62,170 nucleotides of DNA, from assembly GCA_023396115.1 (NCBI GenBank), contig JAEWXC010000080.1:1-62170 (forward strand), read 5' to 3'. The stretch comes from Actinomycetes bacterium (GTDB taxonomy: Bacteria > Actinomycetota > Actinomycetes > Propionibacteriales > Nocardioidaceae). The notes beneath the pieces were generated by a model that was not told where the DNA came from, ran no database searches, and saw only the letters and a list, made by a program, of their open reading frames with translations. Made by a program: the position numbers and the translations under genes. Numbering within the stretch: position 1 is the stretch's first letter; each line of letters begins with the position of its first letter. Shown piece after piece: positions 10,588 to 19,481 of the stretch.

Positions 10588-11439
10588 TCAGCCTGCGTTC
10601 TTCTCGGCGATGCTGACGACGTTGGCCAGCAGCATCGCACGCGTCATCGGGCCGACGCCGCCGGGGTTGGGCGAGACCCACCCGGCGGTCTCCCACACGT
10701 CGTCGGCCAGGTCGCCGGCGATCTTGCCGTCCACCCGGGAGACGCCCACGTCGAGCAGCGCGGCGCCGGGCTTGACCATGTCGCCGGTGATGATCCCGGG
10801 CACGCCGGCGGCGGCGACCACGATGTCGGCCTGGCGCACGTGCGCGGCCAGGTCGACCGTGCCGGTGTGGCACAGGGTCACCGTGGCGTTCTCCGAACGG
10901 CGGGTCAGCAGCAGCCCCAGCGGGCGACCGACGGTGACACCGCGACCGACCACGACCACCTCGGCGCCGTTGATCTCGACGTCGTGGCGGCGCAGCAGCT
11001 CGACGATCCCGTACGGGGTGCAGGGCAGCGGCGCCTCGGTGCCGAGCACCAGCCAGCCGAGGTTCGTCGGGTGCAGGCCGTCGGCGTCCTTGGCCGGGTC
11101 GATCAGGCCGAGCACCCGGTTCTCGTCACGGCCCCGCGGCAGCGGCAGCTGGACGATGTAGCCGGTGCAGGCCGGGTCGTCGTTGAGCTGGCGGACGGCG
11201 TCCTCGATCTCCTCCTGGGAGGCGGTCTCGGGCAGGTCGATGCGGATCGAGGAGATGCCGACCTCGGCGCAGTCCTTGTGCTTGCCACCGACGTACCAGC
11301 GCGACCCCGGGTCGTCGCCGACCAGGATCGTGCCCAGGCCCGGGGTGATCCCCTTCGCGGCCAGCGCGGAGATCCGCCCGCGCAGCTCGTCCTTGATCGC
11401 CGCCGCGGTGGCGGTGCCGTCCAGCTTCTGTGCAGTCAT
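10588..11439 (-). CDS. folD: Bifunctional methylenetetrahydrofolate dehydrogenase/cyclohydrolase, 283 aa
   Basis: Interconverts 5,10-methylene-, methenyl- and 10-formyl-tetrahydrofolate, producing the formyl donor used by PurN and PurH just upstream. Family motifs include the N-terminal KGITPGLGTILVGDDPGS, the YVGGKHKDC segment with the catalytic Lys, GFHPTN-like GLHPTN, and the NADP-binding VVVGRGVTVGRPLGLLL. An ATG three codons upstream is possible, but MTAQ matches known FolD N-termini, and a TAGGAT box sits seven bases before it. DUF3017 follows four bases downstream. The 171-bp gap to purH makes folD a separate transcription unit. Confidence 0.96.
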   Translation of the reverse strand: MTAQKLDGTATAAAIKDELRGRISALAAKGITPGLGTILVGDDPGSRWYVGGKHKDCAEVGISSIRIDLPETASQEEIEDAVRQLNDDPACTGYIVQLPLPRGRDENRVLGLIDPAKDADGLHPTNLGWLVLGTEAPLPCTPYGIVELLRRHDVEINGAEVVVVGRGVTVGRPLGLLLTRRSENATVTLCHTGTVDLAAHVRQADIVVAAAGVPGIITGDMVKPGAALLDVGVSRVDGKIAGDLADDVWETAGWVSPNPGGVGPMTRAMLLANVVSIAEKNAG

Positions 11440-11446
11440 CAGTTCC

Positions 11447-11452
11447 ATCCTA
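11447..11452 (-). promoter_or_regulatory. -10 box of folD (leaderless)
   Basis: TAGGAT on the minus strand, seven bases before the ATG at 11439. It could be misread as a Shine-Dalgarno, but its spacing matches the other leaderless starts in the window. Confidence 0.5.
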
Positions 11453-11610
11453 GGAGTCGTGCCGGAGACGTGCCCGGCTCACCGGCGTGCGGGACGTGCT
11501 CGGGGGTGGCTGGTGGGATGCCCGGCAAGGCCGAGGAGCGAAGGCGCCCTCGAGCGGAGCGGGCGTCGAGCGACGAGAACGCCGCCGGGGGCCCACCAGA
11601 CCCCTCCGCA

Positions 11611-13227
11611 TCAGTGGAAGAAGTGGCGGGTGCCCGTGAAGTACATCGTCACCCCAGCCGCCTCGCACGCGGCGATGGTCTCCGCGTCGCGCACCGAGCC
11701 GCCGGGCTGGACGATCGCCTTCACGCCGGCGTCGAGCAGGATCTGCGGACCGTCGCTGAACGGGAAGAACGCGTCCGAGGCGGCCACGGCCCCGTGGGCC
11801 CGCTCGGCGTCGCCGTCGAGGGTGTTGGCGCGCTCCACGGCCAGCTTGCAGGAGTCGACCCGGTTGACCTGACCCATGCCGATGCCGACGGAGCCGCCGT
11901 CGCGGGCCAGCAGGATCGCGTTCGACTTGGCTGCCCGGCAGGCGGTCCAGGCGAAGGCCAGGTCGGCCAGGGTGTCCGCGTCGGCAGCCTCACCGGTGGC
12001 CAGGGTCCAGGTGGTCGGGTCGTCCCCGCCGCCCTCGACCACGGCGTCGACCCGGTCGACCTCCTGGACCAGCAGGCCACCGGAGACCGGGCGGGTCTCC
12101 ACGGCGGTGCCGGTGGGCGCCTCGGCGACGAGGATCCGGATGTTCTTCTTGGCCTGCAGCACCTCGACGGCACCGTCCTCGTAACCGGGGGCCACGATCA
12201 CCTCGGTGAAGACGTCGGCCACCTGGCGGGCCATCTCGACGCTGACCGGGCGGTTCGCGGCGATCACGCCACCGAACGCCGAGACCGGGTCGCAGGCGTG
12301 GGCCCGGCGGTGCGCCTGGGCGATGTCGTCCCCGACCGCGATGCCGCAGGGGTTGGCGTGCTTGATGATCGCGACGGCCGGGCCGTCGAAGTCGTGGGCC
12401 GCGCGACGGGCGGCGTCGGTGTCGACGTAGTTGTTGTACGACATCTCCTTGCCGTGCAGCTGGGTGGCCTGGGCCAGCCCGGCCGGGCCGTGCGCGTTGG
12501 CGTAGAGGGCGGCCTTCTGGTGCGGGTTCTCGCCGTAGCGCAGCACCGCGGACTTCTCCCAGCTGGCACCGATCCAGGCAGGGAAGCCGGTGCCCTCGGA
12601 GGTGTCGGTGAGCACCGACCCCATCCAGGAGGCGACGGCGACGTCGTAGGAGGCGGTGTGCACGAACGCCTGGGCGGCCAACTGCTTGCGGGCGGCGTAG
12701 GTGAAGCCGCCCTGCGCGGCGGCGTCGAGGACGTCGGCGTAGGAGGCGGGGTCGGTGACCACGGCCACCGAGGGGTGGTTCTTGGCGGCGGCACGGACCA
12801 TCGAGGGTCCGCCGATGTCGATCTGCTCGACGCACTCGTCGACGCTGGCACCCGAGGCCACGGTCGCGGCGAACGGGTAGAGGTTCACCACGACCAGGTC
12901 GAACGGCTCGACCTCGAGGTCGGCCAGCTGGGCGACGTGGTCGTCGAGGCGGCGGTCGGCGAGGATGCCGGCGTGCACCCGCGGGTGCAGGGTCTTGACC
13001 CGGCCGTCGAGGCACTCGGGGAAGCCGGTGAGCTGCTCGACCTTGGTGACCGGCAGACCGAGCTTCTCGATCAGGGCGGCGGAGCCACCGGTGGAGACCA
13101 GCTCGACTCCGGCGGCGTGCAGCCCGGTGACCAGCTCCTCCAGCCCGGTCTTGTCGTAGACCGAGACCAGGGCCCGCTTGAGCGGGATGCGGTCGGCGGG
13201 AGCGGCGTGGCTGGCGGGGTGGGACAC
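11611..13227 (-). CDS. purH: AICAR transformylase/IMP cyclohydrolase, 538 aa
   Basis: Catalyses the last two steps of IMP synthesis: formyl transfer to AICAR, then ring closure. The N-terminal MGS-like cyclohydrolase domain begins RALVSVYDKTGLEELV and contains VSTGGSA. The C-terminal transformylase domain carries KHANPCG, including the catalytic Lys-His pair. Length is normal. The GTG start was chosen because it follows GAGGAG by eight bases and matches family N-termini; the upstream extension has no homology. purN lies 168 bp upstream on the same strand, the usual actinobacterial order. Confidence 0.97.
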   Translation of the reverse strand: MSHPASHAAPADRIPLKRALVSVYDKTGLEELVTGLHAAGVELVSTGGSAALIEKLGLPVTKVEQLTGFPECLDGRVKTLHPRVHAGILADRRLDDHVAQLADLEVEPFDLVVVNLYPFAATVASGASVDECVEQIDIGGPSMVRAAAKNHPSVAVVTDPASYADVLDAAAQGGFTYAARKQLAAQAFVHTASYDVAVASWMGSVLTDTSEGTGFPAWIGASWEKSAVLRYGENPHQKAALYANAHGPAGLAQATQLHGKEMSYNNYVDTDAARRAAHDFDGPAVAIIKHANPCGIAVGDDIAQAHRRAHACDPVSAFGGVIAANRPVSVEMARQVADVFTEVIVAPGYEDGAVEVLQAKKNIRILVAEAPTGTAVETRPVSGGLLVQEVDRVDAVVEGGGDDPTTWTLATGEAADADTLADLAFAWTACRAAKSNAILLARDGGSVGIGMGQVNRVDSCKLAVERANTLDGDAERAHGAVAASDAFFPFSDGPQILLDAGVKAIVQPGGSVRDAETIAACEAAGVTMYFTGTRHFFH

Positions 13228-13395
13228 GGTGCGGACTCCTCGATGAGGTCGGTCGGTCCGGAGGCACCCAGGCGTTCGATGCTCTCCGCGCGTCACTCCC
13301 TGGTGGTTCCCCACCTGCGCCAGTCGTGTGGGGCCCAGTCTAGGTGAATCTCGCGTGGGCGCCGAACGAGCCCGACGGCGTCTCGCGGAGCCGGT

Positions 13396-14016
13396 TCAGG
13401 AGCCGAACCGGAACCGGCGTCCCTCGACCCGCCAGCCCTCGCGGGACATCCGGCCGACGGTGTCGACGAGCATCTCCCGCTCGGCGACCTTGATCCGCTC
13501 GTGCAGGGTCTCGACGTCGTCGTCGTCCTCGACGGGCACGACGGTCTGGGCCACGATGACGCCGGTGTCGACCCCGGCGTCGACGACGAACAGCGTGGCG
13601 CCGGTGACCTTGACCCCGTAGGCGAGGGCGTCGGCGGGGCCGTGCATGCCGGGGAACGACGGCGACAGCGCGGGGTGGGTGTTGACCACGCGGTTGCTGA
13701 ACCGGCCGAGGAACTCCTCACCGAGCAGCTTCATGAAGCCGGCCGAGACGACCAGGTCGGGCTGGTGCTCGGCGACCGCGGCGGTCAGCGCGGCGTCCCA
13801 GTCGCTGCGGGTGGCGTGGTCGCCGACCCGGGTGACGAAGGTCGGCACCCCGTGCCGCTCGGCGCGAGCCAGCCCCTCGATGTCGGGGCGGTCGGCTCCC
13901 ACGGCGACGACCTCGGCGCCGAAGTCGGCCGCGGCGGTGGCGTCCAGCAGGGCCTGCAGGTTGGTGCCGCTCCCGGAGACCAGGACGACCAGACGGGCGG
14001 TGCGGGGTGCGGTCAC
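13396..14016 (-). CDS. purN: Phosphoribosylglycinamide formyltransferase, 206 aa
   Basis: Transfers a formyl group from 10-formyl-THF to GAR in purine synthesis. Motifs: RLVVLVSGSGTNLQALLD near the N-terminus, the folate-site block SAGFMKLLGEEFLGRF, NTHPALSPSFPG with the catalytic Asn-His pair, and the late conserved VDAGVDTGVIVAQ with the Asp. The start is GTG with no Shine-Dalgarno; a TAGCCT box lies seven bases upstream and overlaps the stop codon of the DUF6350 gene. purH follows. Confidence 0.96.
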   Translation of the reverse strand: MTAPRTARLVVLVSGSGTNLQALLDATAAADFGAEVVAVGADRPDIEGLARAERHGVPTFVTRVGDHATRSDWDAALTAAVAEHQPDLVVSAGFMKLLGEEFLGRFSNRVVNTHPALSPSFPGMHGPADALAYGVKVTGATLFVVDAGVDTGVIVAQTVVPVEDDDDVETLHERIKVAEREMLVDTVGRMSREGWRVEGRRFRFGS

Positions 14017-14023
14017 GCCGGCA

Positions 14024-14029
14024 AGGCTA
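14024..14029 (-). promoter_or_regulatory. -10 box of purN overlapping the DUF6350 stop codon
   Basis: TAGCCT on the minus strand, seven bases before the purN GTG. Its TAG is also the stop codon of the DUF6350 gene, so one trinucleotide would serve both translation stop and promoter. Confidence 0.45.
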
Positions 14030-15265
14030 GTCGGCGTGCTCGACGGCGTCGTCGGCGGGCAGCAGACTCCGCCGGCTCCACGCCGTGGTCGCCAGACCGG
14101 CCAGCAGACCGGCGACCCCGAACACGGTCACCGCGTGGGTCAGCACGTCCGCGGCCGGGATGCCCACGTCCTGCATCCGGCCCGGCCCGGCGGCGCCACC
14201 GGCCAGCGTCGCCACGAACCCGAGCACCACCCCGGCCAGGACACCCGCGGCGACACCGCGCAGCGCCCCCTCGCCCCAGGTGAGGCTGGGCTGGCGGAGG
14301 TGGGCCCGCACCACGACCACGACGGTCAGGACGAACGGCACCGCGACGCTCCACTGGGCCCAGCCACCGGGGGTGGTGCCGGGCACCGCCGCGAGCAGCG
14401 GGAAGGCCGGCAGGGGGCCGAGGGCGACCAGCGTCGGGGAGACCACGGTGCCGGTGCCGAGCACGAACCCGGGGCCGAGCATCCAGCTCTGCGCCATCAC
14501 CGCCGCGTTGGGCAGCAGCAGGGCACAGATGAGGATGAACAGCACCGCCTCCCCCGCAGAGGTGTGCAGCTGGGCGAGCATGTTGGCCGCGGTGCCGAAG
14601 TTCAGCGCGACCATGACCAGCACCAGCACCAGACCCGCGAGCAGCTGGGCGGTGACGATGCGGCGGGCGGCACCGAGGGCGGCGGTCCAGCTGGCCGGGA
14701 CGCCGGAGGTCCAGATCGCGGCCCGACCGGAGCCGACCGCGATCCCGGCGCCGGCGACCAGCACCCCCATCAGGACCGACCAGACCACCACCGCGGAGGT
14801 CGAGGGCCCGGCACCGGCGCCGGCCACCGAGGAGGTGAGCACGGCCAGCACGACGTAGGTCCCGGTGTGCACGGTGACGGCGGTGGGGACGGTCCAGTCC
14901 CGCTCCCCGTCGAGCACCCGGTCGGCGTCGGGGCCGTGCCCGGCCAGGGCGACACCGAGCCGGTGCCCGGTGCGCCACTGCGCCCAGAGCACGACCAGGG
15001 TCAGCCCCCACGGGACCAGCGTCACCACGGTGCCCTCGACGACGACGCCGGAACCGTGGGCCATCAGCCACGCCAGCGCACCGGTCCGCATCCCGTCGCG
15101 CGGGGCGCCGTGCGCACCGGCGTCGGAGAGGAACCAGCCGACCACCCCGACAGCCAGGCAGACCACCAGCGGGCCGAGCGACGCGGCCGCTCCGGAGAGC
15201 ACGGCGAGCAGGGTCAGGGGGCGGGGCGCGACAGCGGTGTCGGGGCCGGAGGGGGTCGTGGTCAT
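14027..15265 (-). CDS. DUF6350 (PerM-like) integral membrane protein, 412 aa
   Basis: A polytopic membrane protein with roughly nine to ten hydrophobic segments. Its position directly upstream of purN-purH and next to sucCD matches the locus of mycobacterial PerM (Rv0955), a membrane protein linked to cell division and persistence; that functional link is known for the mycobacterial protein and only inferred here. The start MTTTPSG was chosen over an upstream in-frame codon because conserved sequence begins soon after (PLTLLAVLSGAAASLGPLVV). The purN start codon lies ten bases after its stop codon. No catalytic motif is visible. Confidence 0.75.
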   Translation of the reverse strand: MTTTPSGPDTAVAPRPLTLLAVLSGAAASLGPLVVCLAVGVVGWFLSDAGAHGAPRDGMRTGALAWLMAHGSGVVVEGTVVTLVPWGLTLVVLWAQWRTGHRLGVALAGHGPDADRVLDGERDWTVPTAVTVHTGTYVVLAVLTSSVAGAGAGPSTSAVVVWSVLMGVLVAGAGIAVGSGRAAIWTSGVPASWTAALGAARRIVTAQLLAGLVLVLVMVALNFGTAANMLAQLHTSAGEAVLFILICALLLPNAAVMAQSWMLGPGFVLGTGTVVSPTLVALGPLPAFPLLAAVPGTTPGGWAQWSVAVPFVLTVVVVVRAHLRQPSLTWGEGALRGVAAGVLAGVVLGFVATLAGGAAGPGRMQDVGIPAADVLTHAVTVFGVAGLLAGLATTAWSRRSLLPADDAVEHAD

Positions 15266-15361
15266 TGCCGCCCCATCATCCCCGGTCGGCCCCAGCACCA
15301 GGCGCCTCCCACGCCGGTCAGGACGCCCGCGCAGGATTCCCCCGGGCAGACACCGCTGGCG

Positions 15362-15367
15362 TAGCGT
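15362..15367 (+). promoter_or_regulatory. -10 box of the sigma-like fusion gene
   Basis: TAGCGT ten bases before the ATG at 15378. Transcription would start only about three bases upstream of the ATG. Confidence 0.45.
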
Positions 15368-15377
15368 GGACCAGGTT

Positions 15378-17231
15378 ATGGAGAGTCAGGCCCAGTTCGA
15401 CGCGTTCTACGCCGACGCCCGTACCGACCTCCTCACCGAGACCCTCGCACTGACCGGCGACGTGACCGCGGCGAGGTCGGCGGTCCGGGACGCGTTCGCG
15501 ATCGCGTTCCACCACTGGCGCAAGGTCCGCCGTCTCGAGGACCGCACCGCCTGGGTGCGCCCCTACGCCTGGCGCCGGGCGCAGCGCCACCACCAGACCC
15601 GCATCTGGCACCGCGACAAGTCGCTGCCCGAGGACGCCCGGGCCGTGCTCGACGCGCTGGGCAACCTGTCCACCACGCAGCGCCGCACCCTGCTGCTGAG
15701 CCACCTGTCCACGCTCAGCCTCCCCGAGATCGCCCGCGTCGTCGGCCTGCCGCTGGCCCGCACCGAGGACGAGCTGCAGAGCGCCACCGCCGCGTTCACG
15801 CTCGCCCTGGACGTGCCCGGCAGCCAGGCGCGCCACGAGTTCGAGTCCCTGCGCCGCGTGGCCGAGCAGGTCACCTGGCCGCGGGTGACGATCGTGCGCC
15901 GCGCCGGTGCCGCGCGCCGCCGCAGCCACACCGCGGTCGGGGTGCTGGGCACGGTCGCGATCATGCTGCTCGGCGGGAGCCTGGCCCAGTCCGGCAGCGC
16001 CGGGTCCGCCACGCTCGACGCCGACCGGTTCAACAACTCCACCCCCGGTGGCTCCGACGACGCCCCAGTCCAGCTGGACACCGAGAACCTGCTGGTGCCC
16101 GACCAAGTCGCCCGGATCGCGCCCGCACTGGACTGGGCCGAGACCCGGACCACCGAGAACACCGACGGCGAGCCGGTGCTCGCGCACTGCCAGCCCGACC
16201 GGTTCGCCGACGTCAAGGGACTGGGCACCCTGGTCCGCACGTTCGAGGGCACCCCCGCGGCGAAGGGATCCGGCAAGAAGGCCCGGGCCGCGCAGAAGGC
16301 CAAGGCGGCCGAGGTGATGCAGACCGTCGAGCTGTCCCGCAACACCGACGCCGCGGCGAAGACCTACCGCCGGGTGCTGGGCTGGTACGCCGCCTGCAGC
16401 GAACCCCGCACCCAGCTGGTCGCGACCCGCAAGGTCAAGCGCGTCGGGGAGAAGGCCACCCAGTTCCAGCTGCGGACCTGGGGGAAGCGTCCCCGCGCGA
16501 TCACGGTGACCGTGGCCCGCACCGGCCAGCTGACCCTGACCACCGTCGACACCACCGCCCGCGCCCGCCCCGAGCGCAGCGCCGGCCTGATGCTGGCGGC
16601 GGTGAACTCGGTGTGCGGCGACGACGTCGCCCCCACCTGCGCCACCGAGCCGCGGCTGAAGACCATCGAACCGCTCACCATCGGCAAGCCGTTGGGCATG
16701 CTCAAGGAGCTGGACCTACCGCCGGTCAGCGGCGCGAAGGGCACCTGGGTCGGCACCGACGTCGGGGCGATGCAGGCCAACTCCGCCGCCACCGTGTGCG
16801 ACCCGGCGACGTTCACCGGCAAACCGAAGCTCTCCCCCGTCTCCCGCACGTTCGTCTTCCCCAAGGAGCGCAAGGCCCGGGGCTTCGGCCTCAGCCAGGT
16901 CGTGGGCCGCGGATCGGTGAAGGCGTCGAAGACGTTCGTGGCGCAGGTCCGCGACCGCCTGGGCGGGTGCGAGGACCGCAACATGGCCGTGACGGTCAGC
17001 GAGCTGCCCGGTGGGCTGTCCACGAAGAAGCGGGACCTGGCGGCCTGGCACCTGGACGTGGAGCTCGACGACGACCGGAAGGTGCAGTACCTGATGGCCG
17101 TGGTCCGCGACGGTCGCGCGGTCTCCCAGATCGGCTTCGTGCCCACCTCGGAGCTGACGATCAGCCGGGCGGACTTCTCCGCCCTGGCCCGGCGCGCGCT
17201 CAGCCGCGTCGCCCTGTTCCGTCGTCCCTGA
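15378..17231 (+). CDS. ECF-sigma-like N-terminus fused to a membrane anchor and extracytoplasmic domain, 617 aa
   Basis: Residues 1-170 resemble a small sigma-70 family protein: a region-2-like helical block (FYADARTDLLTETLALTGDV to HHWRKVRRLEDRTAWV) and a region-4 helix-turn-helix (LSLPEIARVVGLPLARTEDEL, about 113-133). One transmembrane helix follows at about 185-204 (VGVLGTVAIMLLGGSLAQ), then about 400 residues predicted to lie outside the cell, Thr/Arg-rich with four or more cysteines and no recognised fold. The domain order fits a membrane-tethered sigma factor or a DNA-binding transducer. Region 2 is weakly conserved, so true sigma activity is uncertain. No separate anti-sigma gene is adjacent. 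It diverges from the DUF6350-purN genes. Confidence 0.7.
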   Translation: MESQAQFDAFYADARTDLLTETLALTGDVTAARSAVRDAFAIAFHHWRKVRRLEDRTAWVRPYAWRRAQRHHQTRIWHRDKSLPEDARAVLDALGNLSTTQRRTLLLSHLSTLSLPEIARVVGLPLARTEDELQSATAAFTLALDVPGSQARHEFESLRRVAEQVTWPRVTIVRRAGAARRRSHTAVGVLGTVAIMLLGGSLAQSGSAGSATLDADRFNNSTPGGSDDAPVQLDTENLLVPDQVARIAPALDWAETRTTENTDGEPVLAHCQPDRFADVKGLGTLVRTFEGTPAAKGSGKKARAAQKAKAAEVMQTVELSRNTDAAAKTYRRVLGWYAACSEPRTQLVATRKVKRVGEKATQFQLRTWGKRPRAITVTVARTGQLTLTTVDTTARARPERSAGLMLAAVNSVCGDDVAPTCATEPRLKTIEPLTIGKPLGMLKELDLPPVSGAKGTWVGTDVGAMQANSAATVCDPATFTGKPKLSPVSRTFVFPKERKARGFGLSQVVGRGSVKASKTFVAQVRDRLGGCEDRNMAVTVSELPGGLSTKKRDLAAWHLDVELDDDRKVQYLMAVVRDGRAVSQIGFVPTSELTISRADFSALARRALSRVALFRRP

Positions 17232-17253
17232 GGTGGCTCTACGTCGGCCCTGA

Positions 17254-17332
17254 GGTCTCGGCAGGCTCGACCACCGGACAGCGGCTCGAGCACCGGAGGC
17301 AGGCGCGGGGGTCTCGGCAAGCTCGACCACCG
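17254..17332 (+). repeat. Pair of 23-bp imperfect direct repeats
   Basis: Two copies at 17254-17276 and 17310-17332 differ at one base (GGTCTCGGCAGGCTCG... against GGTCTCGGCAAGCTCG...). They lie between the sigma-like gene and the sucD terminator. From memory, similar short elements are scattered between genes in many high-GC actinobacteria; this was not checked. Confidence 0.65.
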
Positions 17333-17362
17333 AAGGGTGGGGGGCTCAGACCCCCGGAAATG

Positions 17363-17394
17363 CCGGACGCCCCGCCGTGGGGCGGGGCGTCCGG
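17363..17394. terminator. Terminator of the sucCD operon
   Basis: A perfect 14-bp GC-rich stem (17363-17376 with 17381-17394) around GTGG lies between the converging sigma-like gene and sucD. Confidence 0.75.
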
Positions 17395-17410
17395 GTGGTG
17401 CGAGTGGGTC

Positions 17411-18295
17411 TCAGACGAGGCCCTTCATGATCTCGCGCATGAGCTCAGCGGTCTCCGACGGCGTCTTGCCGACCTTGACCCCGGCGGCCTCGAGGGCCTC
17501 CTTCTTCGCCTGCGCGGTGCCCGAGGAGCCCGAGACGATGGCGCCGGCGTGGCCCATGGTCTTGCCCTCCGGGGCGGTGAAGCCCGCGACGTAGCTGACG
17601 ACCGGCTTGGTCACGTTCTCCTTGATGTAGGCCGCGGCCCGCTCCTCGGCGTCGCCGCCGATCTCGCCGATCATCACGATCGCCTTGGTCTCCGGGTCGT
17701 TCTCGAAGGCCTCGAGGGCGTCGATGTGCGTGGTGCCGATGATCGGGTCACCACCGATGCCGATGGCGGTGGTGAAGCCGAAGTCACGCAGCTCGTACAT
17801 CATCTGGTAGGTCAGGGTGCCCGACTTGGAGACCAGACCGATGGGGCCCTTGCCCGCGATGGTGTGCGGGGTGATGCCGGCCAGCGACTCGCCGGGGCTG
17901 ATGATGCCGGGGCAGTTCGGGCCGATCATGCGGGTCTTCTTGCCGTCGAGGTACGCGAAGACCTCGGCGGTGTCCTGGACCGGCACGCCCTCGGTGATGA
18001 CCACCAGGAGCGGGATCTCGGCGTCGATGGCCTCGATGCAGGCGTCCTTGGTGAAGGCCGGCGGCACGAAGGCGACCGACACGTTCGCGCCGGTGGCCTT
18101 CATGGCCTCCTCGACGGTGCCGAAGACGGGCAGCTCCTTGCCGTTCAGCTCGACGGTGGTGCCGGCCTTGCGGGCGTTCACCCCGCCGACGATGTTGGCG
18201 TCGGCCTGCAGCATCAGGTCGGTGTGCTTGGAGCCCATGCCACCGGTGATGCCCTGGACGATGATCTTCGAGTCGGAGTTCAGGTAAATCGTCAT
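17411..18295 (-). CDS. sucD: Succinyl-CoA synthetase alpha subunit, 294 aa
   Basis: With SucC it converts succinyl-CoA to succinate while forming a nucleoside triphosphate. The CoA-binding Rossmann domain begins IYLNSDSKIIVQGITGGMGSK. The ligase domain contains GPNCPGIISPGE and IGIGGDPIIGTTH, and the phosphorylated catalytic histidine is in MGHAGAIVSG near residue 250. The ATG was chosen by homology; an upstream extension would enter the intergenic region. sucC ends 19 bases upstream on the same strand, so the two form an operon. Confidence 0.97.
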   Translation of the reverse strand: MTIYLNSDSKIIVQGITGGMGSKHTDLMLQADANIVGGVNARKAGTTVELNGKELPVFGTVEEAMKATGANVSVAFVPPAFTKDACIEAIDAEIPLLVVITEGVPVQDTAEVFAYLDGKKTRMIGPNCPGIISPGESLAGITPHTIAGKGPIGLVSKSGTLTYQMMYELRDFGFTTAIGIGGDPIIGTTHIDALEAFENDPETKAIVMIGEIGGDAEERAAAYIKENVTKPVVSYVAGFTAPEGKTMGHAGAIVSGSSGTAQAKKEALEAAGVKVGKTPSETAELMREIMKGLV

Positions 18296-18314
18296 TGCTC
18301 TATCTCTCCGTGTC

Positions 18315-19481
18315 TCAGGCGTTCGCCAGCTCGGCGGCCTTGTCGGCCGCACCGTCCATGGTGTCCACCTGCGTCACGAGCGGGTGGTTCAGCTCGTTGA
18401 GGATCGCGCGACCCTGCTCGACGTTGTTGCCGTCGAGGCGCACGACCAGCGGCTTGGTGGCGTTGTCACCGAGGATCTCCAGCGCACCCTTGATGCCGTT
18501 GGCGACCTCGTCGCAGGCGGTGATGCCGCCGAAGACGTTGACGAAGACGCTCTTGACCTGCGGGTCGTTGAGGATGACGTCCAGACCGTTGGCCATCACG
18601 GTGGCGTTCGCGCCGCCGCCGATGTCCAGGAAGTTGGCGGGCTTCACGCCGCCGTGGTTCTCGCCGGCGTAGGCGACCACGTCGAGGGTCGACATGACCA
18701 GACCCGCGCCGTTGCCGATGATGCCGACCTGGCCGTCGAGCTTGACGTAGTTCAGACCGAGGTCCTTGGCCTTCGCCTCGAGCGGGTCGGCCTCCTCACG
18801 GATCTCGAACTCGGCGTGGTGCGGGTGGCGGAACTCCGAGGCGTTCTCGTCCAGCGACACCTTGCCGTCCAGGGCCTCCAGCTTGTCGCCCTCGAGGCGA
18901 GCCAGCGGGTTGACCTCGACGAGGGTCGCGTCCTCCTCGACGTAGACCTTCCACAGCTTCTGGACCATCTCGATGGCCTGGTCACGCAGCTCGGCGGGGA
19001 ACTTGGCCTCGTCGACGATCGCGGCAGCCTTCTCCGGGGTGACGCCCTCGAGGGCGTCGATGCGGATCTGGCGCACGGCCTCGGGGTTGGGCTTGGCGAC
19101 CTCCTCGATCTCCACACCACCCTCGACCGAGGCGATGCACAGGTGGCCGCGGTTCGCGCGGTCCAGCAGGAACGAGAAGTAGTACTCCTCGACCGGCGGG
19201 GTGGCGGGGGTGACGAGCACCCGGTTCACCGTCAGGCCCTTGATCTCCATGCCCAGGATCGCGTCGGCGTACTGGTACGCCTCGTCGGCGGTCTTGGCGA
19301 TCTTCACGCCACCGGCCTTGCCACGGCCACCGGCCTTGACCTGCGCCTTGATGACGGTCACGCCGCCGATCTCCTCGGCGGCCGCCTTCGCGTCCTCGGC
19401 GGTCTCGACGACCTTCCCGAGGGTGGTGGCGACGCCGTGCTTGGCGAAGAGTTCCTTCGCCTGGTACTCCATCAGGTCCAC
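18315..19481 (-). CDS. sucC: Succinyl-CoA synthetase beta subunit, 388 aa
   Basis: The ATP-grasp subunit that binds nucleotide and succinate. The N-terminal VDLMEYQAKELFAKHGV matches the family, followed by ATP-grasp features (KAQVKAGGRGKAGGVK, EVNPLARLEGDKLEALDGK), and the succinate-binding GIGG-type loops occur as IIGNGAGLVMST and FLDIGGGA. The GTG was preferred over the ATG three codons later because VDL aligns with family MDL starts and AGGA precedes it by about eight bases. First gene of sucC-sucD. The 418 bp upstream separate it from the divergent M23 peptidase gene. Confidence 0.97.
   Translation of the reverse strand: MDLMEYQAKELFAKHGVATTLGKVVETAEDAKAAAEEIGGVTVIKAQVKAGGRGKAGGVKIAKTADEAYQYADAILGMEIKGLTVNRVLVTPATPPVEEYYFSFLLDRANRGHLCIASVEGGVEIEEVAKPNPEAVRQIRIDALEGVTPEKAAAIVDEAKFPAELRDQAIEMVQKLWKVYVEEDATLVEVNPLARLEGDKLEALDGKVSLDENASEFRHPHHAEFEIREEADPLEAKAKDLGLNYVKLDGQVGIIGNGAGLVMSTLDVVAYAGENHGGVKPANFLDIGGGANATVMANGLDVILNDPQVKSVFVNVFGGITACDEVANGIKGALEILGDNATKPLVVRLDGNNVEQGRAILNELNHPLVTQVDTMDGAADKAAELANA

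Noticed and set aside
10158..10616. Small plus-strand frame starting in the palindrome
   Set aside because: Antisense to DUF3017, begins inside a hairpin arm and has no homology.
10582..13347. Long plus-strand frame over folD and purH
   Set aside because: Antisense to two well-defined enzymes, with Gly/Val/Asp-rich translation and no family match.
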